Assembly: GCA_031002005.1 (NCBI GenBank) | Contig: CM061920.1 | Location: 119,464,095-119,528,094, forward strand | Reading direction: 5' to 3' | Length of the DNA: 64,000 nt | Source: Vandiemenella viatica | Lineage: Eukaryota > Arthropoda > Insecta > Orthoptera > Morabidae | Shown: positions 1 to 10,439 of the stretch, piece after piece | How the letters are laid out: each line of letters begins with the position of its first letter | How positions within the stretch are numbered: the stretch's first letter is position 1 | Notes under the pieces: generated by a model | What the model saw: only the letters and a program-made list of their open reading frames with translations | The model's database searches: none | Told to the model about the DNA's origin: nothing | Translations under genes and position numbers: made by a program

Positions 1-267
1 TGGATTTGGATAGAAGTGAAAAATAATTTAAAAAATCTGGGTTTATACAAAGACTCCTGGCAAAACAGTGATAACCTTATGTCAGTTATTGATGTATCCT
101 TTATTTCAAGATAATAAACATTTTGTTATATATTTACCTTAATTATATTAAATTAAACAACAAACAATTGTTTTAATTATTTGTTTGTTTGCAATGTTTC
201 ACTCGTATTTTTGTAATTTATTAAATTAAGTTTTCCTGAAATATATTATTATAATAGTTATGACACT

Positions 268-741
268 TGTAAGGGGTTTGTTGGTTGGATTTGATGGTTC
301 CCCTTGGTGTTCCTCACGTTATTGGGCCAAACCAATCCAGTTATTCGGCCACAAACGATTGAAGAACATTTTATTCAGTTATACAGGTTCATTTGTAGTA
401 CTTGTTGAAGGCTGCTTAATTTTAGATATCGACAACACAGTAATTTCAAGTCTTCTTTTGATCATTTATTCTTCACATGTTAGATTACAAAACATTCAAT
501 ATTGCCACGACCACATCAGGTCTGTCGGCTACCACTCCAGACTGAATACTGCCGCCGACCCTTGCTGCAGGCAGGGTCGCAGCTATTTCACACCCCCGTA
601 TTTTTTGCGGTCTGCCTCCGGCCACTCGGTTACATGCATACTGAACAAACTACTCCTAACGTGAAACCTCTTACAATATAACATAATAAAACATATAAAT
701 TTACCAGGAGCTATACATAACATTTATACAGGTACGTCACA
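268..741 (-). repeat. 3' LTR of the 0.27-4.66 kb retrotransposon
   Basis: 474-bp terminal repeat with TG...CA ends, same length as its partner at 4186-4659. The most visible difference near the ends is TTGTTGG here against TTGATGG in the partner. Open frames inside it are shadows of the repeat. Confidence 0.9.
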
Positions 742-755
742 ATTGCCCCCCATTC
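742..755 (-). other. Polypurine tract
   Basis: Immediately inside the left LTR the minus strand reads GAATGGGGGGCAAT. This is the position and composition expected for the plus-strand primer of an LTR retrotransposon, and it confirms the minus orientation. Confidence 0.7.
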
Positions 756-1184
756 CGTTCCAAACAAAACAAGTTCGTAGAATTTGGATAGGTTGGACGG
801 AATGTTCCATTTACCATGACGTAGCGAAATCGTTCACTGTCTTCAGTATTCATTTTTTTTTCAGTCAATATTCGCTTACAAAACACAACCTGTATGGCAC
901 TTAGCCAGTTCAAAATAGTTCACTGCACTACACACTAAGAGATTACACACAAGTTTTTACAATAGTCTAATGCTCAGTAAAGTAAATCATCTTATAATAA
1001 TCCCTCAACTTTATACATTTTTATATCTAATACGTTTTCCAGCCCAAAACTTTTCTTTGACTGAAGGTATTTATTTATCTCTTCATCACTATCACATAGC
1101 ATTCCTTGTTACCTTACAAGCACCAGGTCCACCACATATAAACTGGTAGGTTTAAGCCCCCCTAATATATTTCTTCATACTTCA

Positions 1185-1895
1185 TTACTTGCTCCCTTTT
1201 TTTCTTCTCTTCCAGTTCTTCAATTCTTCTTCTAGTAACCCATTCATTTTGAAACATTTCTTTGTAGAATCTGTTATGCTTTCATTGTTTTTCTTATACA
1301 TATTAAATCTTCCCTTTCTTTTTTGATGAAATTGAAGTTGGCTATTTTCACCACCAGTTAGCAAACAACTTTCCTCCTTGAATACTTCCACATTCTCCTC
1401 ATTTTCAGGTAAGAAGGCGGTAACATCTACTTCGATACTTTGCGCAGAAACGTTTTTATCTTTGTAGAATTCTTTTACTTCTTCTGTTGATTGCATGGAT
1501 AATATTTCCTCTTCTTCTTCCCTCTTCTTTATCATAAAGTACCTAATTTCTTCTTCCTCTTCGTCGACTGATTCTTTCTCATCTTCATTGCTTCCTTCTT
1601 CGCTACTTAACGCTGCATACTCTTCATTCTTAATAACGCTGCTGCTTATTGACATTCTGCCGTCGATATTATCCACTACTTCGTTTACCCCATCTGCTTC
1701 TGTGAAAGTATCTTCACCTGATGCACTACTTAATTTCCTTTTTAGAGGCTTATCTTCATCATCATTTTCTTCAACAGTTCGATATTCTTTTTGTTTATTC
1801 TCTTCTTCTGTCTCGGTCATGTTAAAACTATTATTGTTTCTTCTTTTTACATGCTTTGGTCCTAAGTTTCCTTTCTCCGCTAGTGCCAGGACCAT
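1185..1895 (-). CDS. Acidic ORF2 of gag-only LTR element
   Basis: A 236-residue frame, rich in Glu, Asp, Ser and Lys, with runs of acidic residues in the middle third and basic ends (KRRNN near the start, WKRRKK at the end). It matches no retroviral pol domain that I recognise and has no DTG, YxDD or HHCC motif. Its ATG overlaps the stop of the gag frame as TAATG (1897-1893), an arrangement that allows stop-restart translation or a frameshift. It occupies the place where pol starts in full Gypsy elements. It may be a diverged nucleocapsid-type tail or a new coding sequence; the function is unknown. Confidence 0.5.
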   Translation of the reverse strand: MVLALAEKGNLGPKHVKRRNNNSFNMTETEEENKQKEYRTVEENDDEDKPLKRKLSSASGEDTFTEADGVNEVVDNIDGRMSISSSVIKNEEYAALSSEEGSNEDEKESVDEEEEEIRYFMIKKREEEEEILSMQSTEEVKEFYKDKNVSAQSIEVDVTAFLPENEENVEVFKEESCLLTGGENSQLQFHQKRKGRFNMYKKNNESITDSTKKCFKMNGLLEEELKNWKRRKKGSK

Positions 1896-2841
1896 TACAG
1901 TCGCGGTGCTGAGTTTTCCAATATTCTTTCTTCTCCCCTTCTTATTTCCTCTTCATGCCTTCTATATGGAACATTATTAGAATTATGCATCTCAGGGCCG
2001 CTAACCCTCATTTCAAACACTCTTCCATTTGTATTTTCCATTTGATTTTTATTATTAAAACGTACGGCGTCTGGACTTCTAGGTGGACATTCATCCCTTC
2101 GTTCACTTGCGTATCCCAGATTTTCTCTCGGAGCTGAAAAATCCACTCGCCTGTAATTCCCGTCATTGTTTTCCCTTCCATTCCTATTACCAAATTTTTC
2201 TTTATCCGTCAAGTACCGTTCTGATGACGTACTCCATATGTCAAGTCTTTCCACCGCATCCAAAAAATCTTCGATGCGATCCCATTGGTTAACTATCAGT
2301 CTGTCTTGCGTCGACCTTGGTAGCTTCTGTATTAATACCACTATTTTTTCATCAGTGCTGACCCCGTCTTGCAAATACTCCAGTTCTTTTATCATAATTT
2401 CGCAATACTCTCTGACATTCCCGTCACGCCTACCGTAGTTTCGTCCATTTCGGAAATCACTTTTCACTTTACGTTGCTTTCTCTGCGACCAATACTTCTC
2501 CAAAAATATTCTCAGAAATTCTTCAAAATCACCACATACTTCAGCGACATCACAGCTCCAAGAATATGCGTCTCCACGCAACATATACCTTACATATTTT
2601 ATTTTTTCCTCATCAGACCATTCTACTGGTAAATCCTTTTTGTAAGTTTTTACAAATATCACTGGATGCACACTACCTCCAGGTGCAAACTTGATTTCAG
2701 GTAGTTTAAGTTGACTGTAAAATACACTGGGGCAACCAAAAGCAGCAACACACTTCTGTTCGATGTCTTTGACTTTTTCTGCCACCATAGTCACTGCACG
2801 ATCGACGGTAAATACACTTTCCTCCACAACAGCTATTCTTC
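1895..2841 (-). pseudogene. Gag-like protein, capsid part
   Basis: About 310 codons open from 2841 to the stop at 1895-1897. There is no ATG near the 5' end; the first candidate codon at 2827 is GTG, so this is the continuation of the upstream coiled-coil frame after a frameshift. The central part has the helical, aromatic-rich pattern of Ty3/Gypsy capsid (DLPVEWSDEEK, LRGDAYSW, FLRIFLEKYWS, CEIMIKELEYLQDG). The C-terminal third is charged and Asn/Arg-rich with no CCHC knuckle. It would assemble the cytoplasmic particle. Whether the frameshift is a mutation or programmed cannot be told from one copy. Confidence 0.6.
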
Positions 2842-3186
2842 ATCCACCGTTGATACTCTTTGTCCGATTGCTTCAATTCCTTTCTTACTTTCTTCACGGT
2901 TTGCGTACATGGCTACACTGAAATTCCTATTGGCCATTTCCTGGTTTTTCTCCATTTGTTCCACGCTTTTAATCACTTTTTCTGTTTGCTTCATCATTTC
3001 TTGTTTAGCTAACATTTCCTTCTCTTCAACGAGCTGGTAAACATTGTTTATCTTCACTTCCACATCTGTCTGAAGTTCATTTACTTCCCTTCGCAAACCT
3101 TGTTGCAGCTCTTCTACTTTCTGTTCAAACAATGCGATTCGCATGTTCACTTTTTCTGTAATAATCTGTTCACTGCTCGTAATCAT
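2833..3186 (-). pseudogene. Gag-like protein, coiled-coil N-terminal part
   Basis: A 117-residue frame with heptad-like patterning throughout (for example VEELQQGLRREVNELQ and VEKEMLAKQEMMKQ-type stretches). It stops at 2833-2835, just where the capsid frame becomes open in another register. N-terminal coiled coils before the capsid domain are common in arthropod Gypsy gag proteins. More gag-like coding, also charged and starting with an ATG at 3528, lies upstream but is split by stops at 3373-3375 and by a further register change near 3215. The gag of this copy is therefore broken in at least three places. Confidence 0.55.
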
Positions 3187-4173
3187 TTGTTTAATTTGTT
3201 TGACTTCTGCTGTCGTTTTTTCTTGATTCTTCTTTCATTTGTTTCATCTCTTCCCGTCCTTTTCTAGATTCTTCAGTGAATTCGTCTCTCATTTGCATCA
3301 GGATTGTTAAAATTAGGTCTTTACTGCTTTCCCTTTCCATCATCTTAATAGGTTCGACTGGTGCTTGCAAAACTACATGATCCTTATTTTTATCTTCAGT
3401 CGGGCTAAGACAAAAACTACTGCCAACATTAGCCCATTATTCCCCACATTAAAATCATTTGAATGCTCCCCATCAGAATTACCATCAGCTTCAACTTTAA
3501 TTTGGTCTTCCCTATCATTTTTCTCCATCTTTTTTTTTATGCAAAGAATTTACAATTTTCGATATGAAACACTGATAAGATTAACATTGACACAAGATCA
3601 CCATTATTGATTTTCAACGCAGGTAAACAATTTCACAACGCAGCCACAATTGTGCAATGAATGCAATCAAATACACTGACAAAAATACAATACCGTATTC
3701 TCCAAATCAACTGCTCTGCTGTAAAACTTAATTTAAAAGACACAAACAAACAATAATAAAAAAAAACTGCACTTGATCATAATGAAAGCACATAAAAATT
3801 TGTTTTACAATTATTCATCGAAATCCCATTTAATTCTGAAATTGTAAACTTTATTGAATAAACTATGAGGTTTCACGTTGGCTAATTTTAGATTGAAACA
3901 AGCTACTCAAACAAGGTTTCTTTTTTTTTTTTAATATAAAATTTGTATTACATTTAGAACTTCAATAATTTGTTTATTTAATTTTTCAGTTTAAAGTGTT
4001 CTGTAAATGACCAACTATCACTGCTGTGGAGAACGCGTTGAAAACTCTTGCAAAGGTGCCCCCAAAAATAAGTGTTTTTCATTACTTGCCGATCTGCCTT
4101 GAAGTCCTGTTGTTGCTGGTTCGTTAAAAAATAGCGTACTTCACCTTCAGTAGCTATTTGTAGTCCTGGAACA

Positions 4174-4182
4174 CGGTCGCCA
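4174..4182 (-). other. Primer-binding site, tRNA-Arg type
   Basis: Three bases inside the 5' LTR the minus strand reads TGGCGACCGTGTTCC. The first eleven or so bases match the tRNA-Arg-type primer site used by the mdg1/412 group of Gypsy elements (TGGCGACCGTG). Confidence 0.7.
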
Positions 4183-4185
4183 TAT

Positions 4186-4659
4186 TGTAAGGGGTTTGAT
4201 GGTTGGATTTGATGGTTCCCCTTGGTGTTCCTCACGTTATTGGGCCAAACCAATCCAGTTATTCGGCCACAAACGATTGAAGAACATTTTATTCAGTTAT
4301 ACAGGTTCATTTGTAGTACTTGTTGAAGGCTGCTTAATTTTAGATATCGACAACACAGTAATTTCAAGTCTTCTTTTGATCATTTATTCTTCACATGTTA
4401 GATTACAAAACATTCAATATTGCCACGACCACATCAGGTCTGTCGGCTACCACTCCAGACTGAATACTGCCGCCGACCCTTGCTGCAGGCAGGGTCGCAG
4501 CTATTTCACACCCCCGTATTTTTTGCGGTCTGCCTCCGGCCACTCGGTTACATGCATACTGAACAAACTACTCCTAACGTGAAACCTCTTACAATATAAC
4601 ATAATAAAACATATAAATTTACCAGGAGCTATACATAACATTTATACAGGTACGTCACA
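4186..4659 (-). repeat. 5' LTR of the 0.27-4.66 kb retrotransposon
   Basis: 474-bp copy of the repeat at 268-741, with the same TG...CA ends. It is followed by CACT, the target duplication. Confidence 0.9.
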
Positions 4660-4663
4660 CACT

Positions 4664-5212
4664 CCATGTAAGTCGTGTGCGATTTGTACAACTAAAGACA
4701 GATTTGCAAACTGTGGAATGTCTTGAAGGCTTGGCAATTGTGTTTACATTTTGGGATCATGGTCTTTAATCTGAAATCATAGGGCATGTGGTTAAGAAGG
4801 GTTGGGTTAAAGGGAAAGAGGGATTGGGCTTTTGCAAACAAAATGTAGGCACAATTTTTTTTTGTTTCTTTTAAAGTACAAGCATACAAAGATCCTTCGA
4901 AATCGAATAAAAACTGTAGCTTTGTATAAAGAACATTGACAAAAATTAAGGGGGAGAATAGTTGTGTTTTTGTAAAACTAATGTGAACTGTATTTTTGTC
5001 TTTGCTTTGTGTGCAATGTTCCATTGGAGTCAGATAAAAATGTGAGTTTCTATAAAAATTAAGGGCTCTAAAGTGGGAGAGGGGATAGTTTTTTTTATTA
5101 TTTTCTTTCTGGGTCAGAAACCTTCTCCATGAAAAAATACATATATGTGCCAACTTTCGTGATGATTGGTCAAACAGTGTCAACGACTATTAGCCTGTGT
5201 CTCTCTCTTTCT
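4664..5212. other. Unassigned AT-rich stretch
   Basis: A long open frame on the minus strand (4692-5183) has low-complexity composition and no recognisable domain, and I do not regard it as a gene. Two stretches, roughly 4800-4950 and 4951-5080, look weakly alike (TTTTG.AAA..AATGT, then ATAAA..AATTAAG), as if from an old tandem duplication. Confidence 0.4.
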
Positions 5213-5213
5213 C

Positions 5214-5338
5214 TAAGGATGGATACGGAAATATGACACAACACTTACCAAACATGAAAGCGGCTGGGAAGATGAACACAAAAAAAAAAAAAAAACATCT
5301 TTGGTAAGTGTTGGATCATATTTTCCTATCCATCCTTA
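5214..5338. repeat. 43-bp inverted repeat built from Penelope-like 3' end sequence
   Basis: Arms at 5214-5256 and 5296-5338 are about 90% complementary across a 39-base A-rich loop. Each arm resembles the 3' end of the Penelope fragment starting at 5413 (GACCCAACACTTACC and neighbouring bases). Inverted end copies are typical of Penelope-like insertions. Confidence 0.65.
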
Positions 5339-5412
5339 GCTTGATTGACTTAAAACATTTTCCTGCTAATTTTCTTCATATATATATATATATATATATA
5401 CATAAAAATAAA

Positions 5413-5970
5413 ACTAAGGAAGGATAGGGAAATGTGACCCAACACTTACCACAGATGAAGGCGGCTGGGACGACGAACAAAAAACAAACACAAGAGAAGC
5501 GCAATATTTCGGCCTACAGCAGCCTTAAACGTGCAGAAGGTGAAGCACCAGGTGGCATCACATGTATACACATAGACGGCCGACTGGTGAATGGCGTCTC
5601 AGGCGTGGATGGTAGTTTAGGTGGAAAAGGGGGGGGGGAAGTAAGCTCAAATATTGGATCGATAATCGATACTGATGACGATATGTTATTATTGAAAGTG
5701 GTGGATAATAAAATAAATGTAAATAGCATGGATAATAGTAAATACAGAAATACAAAAAATGTAAATGGTATAGATATTAAGTGCTGGGTCTGGTGGGCAG
5801 AGTTTATTGGAGATTGAGGCCAGGAGGATGTCTGGTGTCAAGGATATTCTGGTAGGCTAGTTCCCATCTACGAAGTTCAGAGGGGGGTCGTGTTGTTAGG
5901 GAAAACTCTGATTGCACTAACTGAAAAACAGATGTTCAAATTATTGATTTTGTGGGAACTGGCATGTTTT
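5413..5970 (-). pseudogene. Penelope-like element 3' fragment (GIY-YIG C-terminus plus 3' UTR)
   Basis: Read on the minus strand, the segment from about 5970 to 5810 encodes SAIRVFPNNTTPL followed, after a frame change, by a match to ELRRWELAY...DTRHPPGLN. This is the same C-terminus as in the better copy at 25083-25601. It is followed by a diverged 3' UTR with a G-run and the end sequence GTAAGTGTTGGGTCACA. The RT domain is missing, so the copy is 5'-truncated. Penelope-like elements normally encode a reverse transcriptase followed by a GIY-YIG endonuclease. Confidence 0.75.
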
Positions 5971-6504
5971 GCAATGATTAGGTTAATTATTTTCGAGGTT
6001 ATGCATTTCAACCCCCACCCTCCCGAACCGTCATGTTTTTCCCCCAACCTGAGCTGCCAGCCTGGCCTGTACACTTAGTTGGCTACCAGCTTCGATCAGG
6101 CAGCCACCTCATTCTATTGTTGAACGAGGGCTATAAGCCTGAAAATTTCATACTGTGTATGTATGCTTTTTATTCTGTGTTTTGACGCCACTGGACTCTT
6201 CCTCCATGGTAAGTGGTAGTTTTTCTCCTATTCATTATATATATATATATATATACACCAACACCCATTATTACATATACGATTTGAGTGTTGTATCTTT
6301 TGGCATCTGGCATTAACCTCAGTAATATCGTCTGGTCCATTCCACTGAGTGTCAATGATGATGGCAGGTAAATGAACTTCTGTTACAGCTTGTAATCCAC
6401 AATGATTATGAACAGCATTGCAATAATCAATTGTATTGATTTTTTTTTAAAGTCTCCTTTATGCTTTAGTATTTTTTCAGCTACTCAGTCATGTGTATGG
6501 CAAA

Positions 6505-6935
6505 ATGTTTTGGGTAAACACTTCACAAAGTAAAAAAGTTTTCATAGCACAGAAAAGAACTATTAGGATGCTGTGCAGGGTATAACCAAGAACTTCTTGC
6601 AAAAGAACTCCTTAAGAATCTCAATATTCTTTCAATGAATTCTCATTATATACATTATCTCATGTGCTTTGTCACAGAACATTGTAACTTGTATACATCA
6701 AATTCACAGGTGCACAATTTTAATAAAAGAAACAAAAATAACTTTCACAATATGCAAACATTACTGTCATTGGCACAAAGAGGAGTTAATTATTCTGGTA
6801 CACATCTGTTTAAATGCTCCCTGATAGCACAAAACTGTGTGTAGATAATAAAGATGTATTTAATGAAAAACTGAGGGATTATATTATTGGATACTCCAAT
6901 TCCATTCAAGAGTTTGTACAAAATAATTAATCGTT
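6505..6935 (+). pseudogene. Jockey/CR1-type LINE, 3' end of reverse transcriptase ORF
   Basis: A decayed frame begins FIAQKRTIRMLCRV and continues, after shifts, into VHNFNKRNKNNFH and LAQRGVNYSGTHLF. These match the conserved C-terminal block of Jockey/CR1-like LINEs (QKRAIRI, YNTRNK, GVYYSG). It is 5'-truncated, as is usual for target-primed reverse transcription. The nearest intact frame is 6635-6844. Confidence 0.7.
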
Positions 6936-7219
6936 TCTAATATGCCTTTAGCAAAATTCAGATGTAAAAAACCTTTTCTTAGTATTTTTTGTCTTTGTAA
7001 TAATTTTTTTCACTATGATTGTCATTCAACTTGTATATATATATATTAACCATGACATGTTTCTTTCTCAGCATTGATCTACAGAACAAGAGTTATAAAT
7101 AAATAACAAATACGATGGGGATTTTCAGTTCTTGCTCTTATGTCGTTTCTATACAAGGATTTACACAATAAGAAAATGAATTTTACACAAAACCACAGCA
7201 AATACATAATCAAAAAGAA

Positions 7220-7691
7220 ATCATTTATATAAAAGATCTTTATTAAATGTTATATTAGCACATTTAATCTAAGAAAAAGACATGCATGTAAAATTGTGTA
7301 ACTATATAAACATGTACAGAAACCATCCCACAGAATAGTAACTTATAAAATTCACTTTCTAAAACAAAGTATTATAATTTTTATAAAAAATTATGGCTAC
7401 TGTTTATAGAAACTACTAGGTTTCTATCACTTTAAAAAACTTAGGAAATCTAAAACCTATATTCAACTTTGCGTTAGATTCATAAAAGTTACAATATAAC
7501 TTGCAGTTATAAAGAAATCTCTCTTTTGGTGATCTTTGCATCATAGTCAATGTGTGTAATAGAACGAACTGACATAACTTTTTTAAAAGGAAAAAAACCC
7601 TGCAATTGTAATTTTTTTTTTTTTTTTGTCATAATGACAAAATATATTTAAAATAGATGTATGACTTCATCTTGCACTGTCTTTCTGAGAT
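7220..7691 (-). other. Probable 3' UTR of the chromodomain gene
   Basis: This follows the stop codon at 7692-7694 on the minus strand. It is AT-rich with no long frame and carries AATAAA at 7244-7239, which would place cleavage near 7215-7230. The end is inferred from that signal only. Confidence 0.4.
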
Positions 7692-7716
7692 TCATTCTGC
7701 ATCATGGTAGGTTGTC
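7692..7716 (-). CDS. Terminal coding exon of chromodomain gene (proposed)
   Basis: On the minus strand a strong acceptor (TTTCTTTTGTCTTACAG) is followed by 25 coding bases and a TGA at 7694-7692. The exon at 15191-15300 ends with two bases of a split codon; joining AG to G here gives Arg and then a short tail ending in HDAE. The linkage rests on phase and on the quality of the acceptor; a different last exon is possible. Confidence 0.4.
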
Positions 7717-7930
7717 CTGTAAGACAAAAGAAATATTAACAAAATATTTCAAGCCAATTGCTACAGCTAATCCATTACTCAATATTAGTCCCGTCTTTTC
7801 AAAGATATATTTAAAGAGCTACAACCTTTTAAAACTTCTCGATCTACTGTACTTTGTGTAGCATTTAGAAATACTGCAGGAAAGAAGAAGAAACTAACAT
7901 ACACACCTGAAAGTTTCACAACCTTAAGAT

Positions 7931-8130
7931 ATAATGGTAATGATTCACTTGCCTAAAGATGGTAAGCAACATAATTTGGCCATGGCCATTTGAGGGAACC
8001 ATATGCCTAAAGTGATTACAGGAAACCATGGAAAACTGAAATCTGTATGATCAGATAGGGATTTGAACCTGCATTCTCCCAAATGCGAAGCCAGAGCATT
8101 ACCACTCGCCCATCTTGCTTGGTCATTCCA
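7931..8130 (-). repeat. tRNA-derived SINE, old copy
   Basis: Same family as the copies at 37407 and 57382 but more diverged. Shared blocks include GGCCATGGCC, CCATGGAAAAC and the B-box region (GGGATTTGAACC on the plus strand). No clear target duplication. Confidence 0.65.
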
Positions 8131-8429
8131 AGGACAAGTAATTCTCTCGGGTAAAAAAAGTACACAATTGATTAACTGGAGGGGAACATTGAGGAACTAG
8201 TCACAAGAATTGATAGTATTCTAAGACTTGGAGCATGAAATACAGGACGTCTGAATGGAACAGGTCACACCTCATCAAACGGTAAACCTGTGAAGATCAA
8301 CTATGTCCACACTTGTTCAACTTTCAGACATCAGAGGCATGCCAGAGATCCTCAGTTTGTTCAACAAACCAGGAGGCATGGCGTGTTGCAAGCGTTCCCA
8401 GTTGAAGTGGGTTCTTGTGCATCTCCGCT

Positions 8430-8636
8430 TGCAGTATGTCACTCTCCAACAAGGAAACGCTTTCATTTTTCAAAGATTACCGTTCGATCCCATTGTTATG
8501 GAACCCCAAAAATAAAGACTATATCAACAAAATCAAGGGGACAGATGCCCTAAAGTTCCTTGGGGGAAAATATTCGAAGGATATAGCTGCAGTGAAAAAG
8601 GAAATCAAGAATCTGAGATTATACTTATGTTGAAAT
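8430..8636 (+). pseudogene. MADF-domain fragment
   Basis: A frame ending at 8633 contains FFKDYRSIPLLWNPKNKDY followed by a helical stretch and VKKEIKNLRLYL. This fits the MADF pattern: aromatic-rich first helix, P-x-LW, a tyrosine, then a final VK.KI..LR helix. MADF proteins are DNA-binding factors and also serve as the second protein of PIF/Harbinger transposons. Together with the transposase remnant on the opposite strand at 9600-10130 it may be a single Harbinger relic. Confidence 0.55.
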
Positions 8637-8639
8637 GCA

Positions 8640-9599
8640 GAAGTCATTACCTAGCCATTCACTCTTGTTTCCTTCTGTCATTCTTTTTGGCATACCTCAA
8701 CCAATTAAATTCAATTAATCTATTTTTAAGTAATTTTACAATATTCCTGTAAGCTCGCACAGTATCGCGGCACTTTTGTGACACTATTTCATAGGTTTTT
8801 TGGTCATTCATTTAAGTAACCGTATATATTATCAGTATTTAGTAACTTTTCACATCATTTAAAATCAATTCAAGCTCATTTTAATTAATATTTTGCATTG
8901 ATTGATTGTTGTGAAGAATTTTGACTGTATGTTTTGCTGAGATTCTTGTACAAACATTTGGCACAGGTCGCGTAATATTTAGTGTGCAGTATACAGTACA
9001 TTCACGTAGGCAATATTTAATTTCGTTTAACTTATGGGGGAAGGTTCAAGCTTCATCTTGTACTTAGCATATCAGTAGGCAGTACTAAGTATCGTATTAT
9101 TCAGTAACAGTAAACATCATTTGTGTAATAAGCAGTCAGATGCATACAGTGTATGTGAAAGTATTAACGACCATTCTGAATAAACAAAAGTCATTTGTAC
9201 AGTGGCAACCTGTCATCTATTTAAATAATTTCAGGAAGTTTAGATTATTCATTGGAATGGAATGCTTTCTATGTTAATCAATGTCAATTGTATGTTACAT
9301 GATGACAGCTGCAAAAACTGCAACATTTTTATGGTGTCAAATATAGATTCAAATCTGGCATACATGGTGTAACATCAAGAGGCTTACACAATGAACAAGT
9401 AATTAACTCAATCAACATCTTGTTAACACCTTATAATCTTAACATACTTCTTGCCATGCACGATTTTCTTGGATCAAGAGCAATTCGTTCTAATATAATA
9501 GATATACACGGTAGGTAATGTTCAGATTTCTTTCTTCCAGAAACTGAATTTATTGAAAATATGCTATACTCTGCTACATTTTCCAGATATACCTTGAGC
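8640..9599. other. No gene recognised
   Basis: AT-rich sequence without an open frame of note or a recognisable repeat. It could be the degraded interior of the Harbinger relic on either side of it. Confidence 0.4.
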
Positions 9600-10130
9600 T
9601 GAAAATGTTCGTGTTATATCATTAGCATTTTCTTGCCATGGTATACCATCTATCGTTGACATAAAATACTCTACCAATTCATCTCGCATCTTGGAAGCAT
9701 TCAAAGAATGTCTTCAAGGAATTCTAAAGGGTGGGGCGAAGCCACTGTCGTTTGCATTAATTCCGTGCCTAGTTCCGGGAATAGTGGTTCCTGTGCTGGC
9801 ATTGGCAGTAAAACCTTGTACAGTCCGGCTGCATACGAATGAAACTGAGCAAATATGCACAATTTAAGACCATGTCCACAATTGTGTTTTTAACTTTGAT
9901 TTCAACTGACCTCCGGAAAATTTGGAAAACAGAAGCATCAGGCCGAAGACATTTTTAACTCTCTCTTGCTCTAGACAGCCTATAATCGAAAATACTTTTG
10001 GGCGATCCTTGATCCAAATGAAATTTGTTGTTTAGTTAGATGATTAGTCAAACGTAAGGCATCCTCGGTAACCACCAATTTTTCGCTAATAACTGCAATG
10101 CCTGTTAGACTAATTGGATCGTCCATCTTG
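9600..10130 (-). pseudogene. PIF/Harbinger transposase C-terminal remnant
   Basis: Read on the minus strand, several short frames fall in the order expected for a HARBI1-type transposase. A segment with LVVTEDALRLTNHL is like the VADEAFPL block; then NVFGLMLLFSKF, like the NAFGILA.RF block that carries the catalytic Glu; then a cysteine/leucine helix; then KMRDELVEYF..IDGIPWQEN, like the family's C-terminus. It has many stops and shifts and is inactive. The calls depend on pattern recall across frameshifts. Confidence 0.45.
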
Positions 10131-10439
10131 CTGCAGCTACACCAGAACACTGATGGGTATTCCTCATGAGGCATGAGCATGGAGATGCTTCCTGAGGCAT
10201 GCTTCTAGGGCAGTCTTTGGATGAAAATTTTGCAAGAGAAATAGGCAAAAGGAAAAGGCAAGTTGAAAGGGAAGAGGCACAAGTGTGGACGTAACTATTA
10301 GATGTGGAAGAGCTTCAGTTAAATGTTTTTTATATTAGTCTAGTCAAATGGAAGAGTGAGCAGGATTTCTGGTCTGAGTAATATAGGTAAATTGACAGAC
10401 TGGTCAGCAGAGTCGCTGGTGTGAGATTTATAGTAAACA

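Larger units (their letters stand above)
268..4659 (-). mobile_element. Non-autonomous Ty3/Gypsy-like LTR retrotransposon, gag-only
   Basis: Two direct repeats of 474 bp (268-741 and 4186-4659) start TGTAAGGGG and end TACGTCACA. They are flanked by the 4-base target duplication CACT (264-267 and 4660-4663). The element reads on the minus strand. A primer-binding site lies next to the right LTR and a polypurine tract next to the left LTR. Between them are a broken gag-like frame and an acidic second frame. No protease, reverse transcriptase, RNase H or integrase can be found in the 3.4 kb interior, so the element would need pol supplied in trans. The LTRs are nearly identical, which suggests a fairly recent insertion despite the gag frameshifts. 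Confidence 0.9.

Noticed and set aside
260..664. A 134-residue plus-strand frame repeated at 4196-4582
   Set aside because: Both copies lie wholly within LTRs and owe their repetition to the LTR pair; orientation is opposite to the element.
1495..2632. Several plus-strand open frames opposite the gag and acidic ORFs
   Set aside because: They are Ser/Phe-rich mirror images of Glu/Lys-rich sense frames and have no domain of their own.
4692..5183. A 163-residue minus-strand frame
   Set aside because: Low-complexity, Phe/Lys/His-rich composition and no domain; the underlying DNA looks like an old AT-rich duplication.
5378..5402. TA runs here and at 6235-6255, 7034-7045, 25640-25710 and 43055-43075
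   Set aside because: Ordinary microsatellites, several of them at Penelope ends; no further structure.
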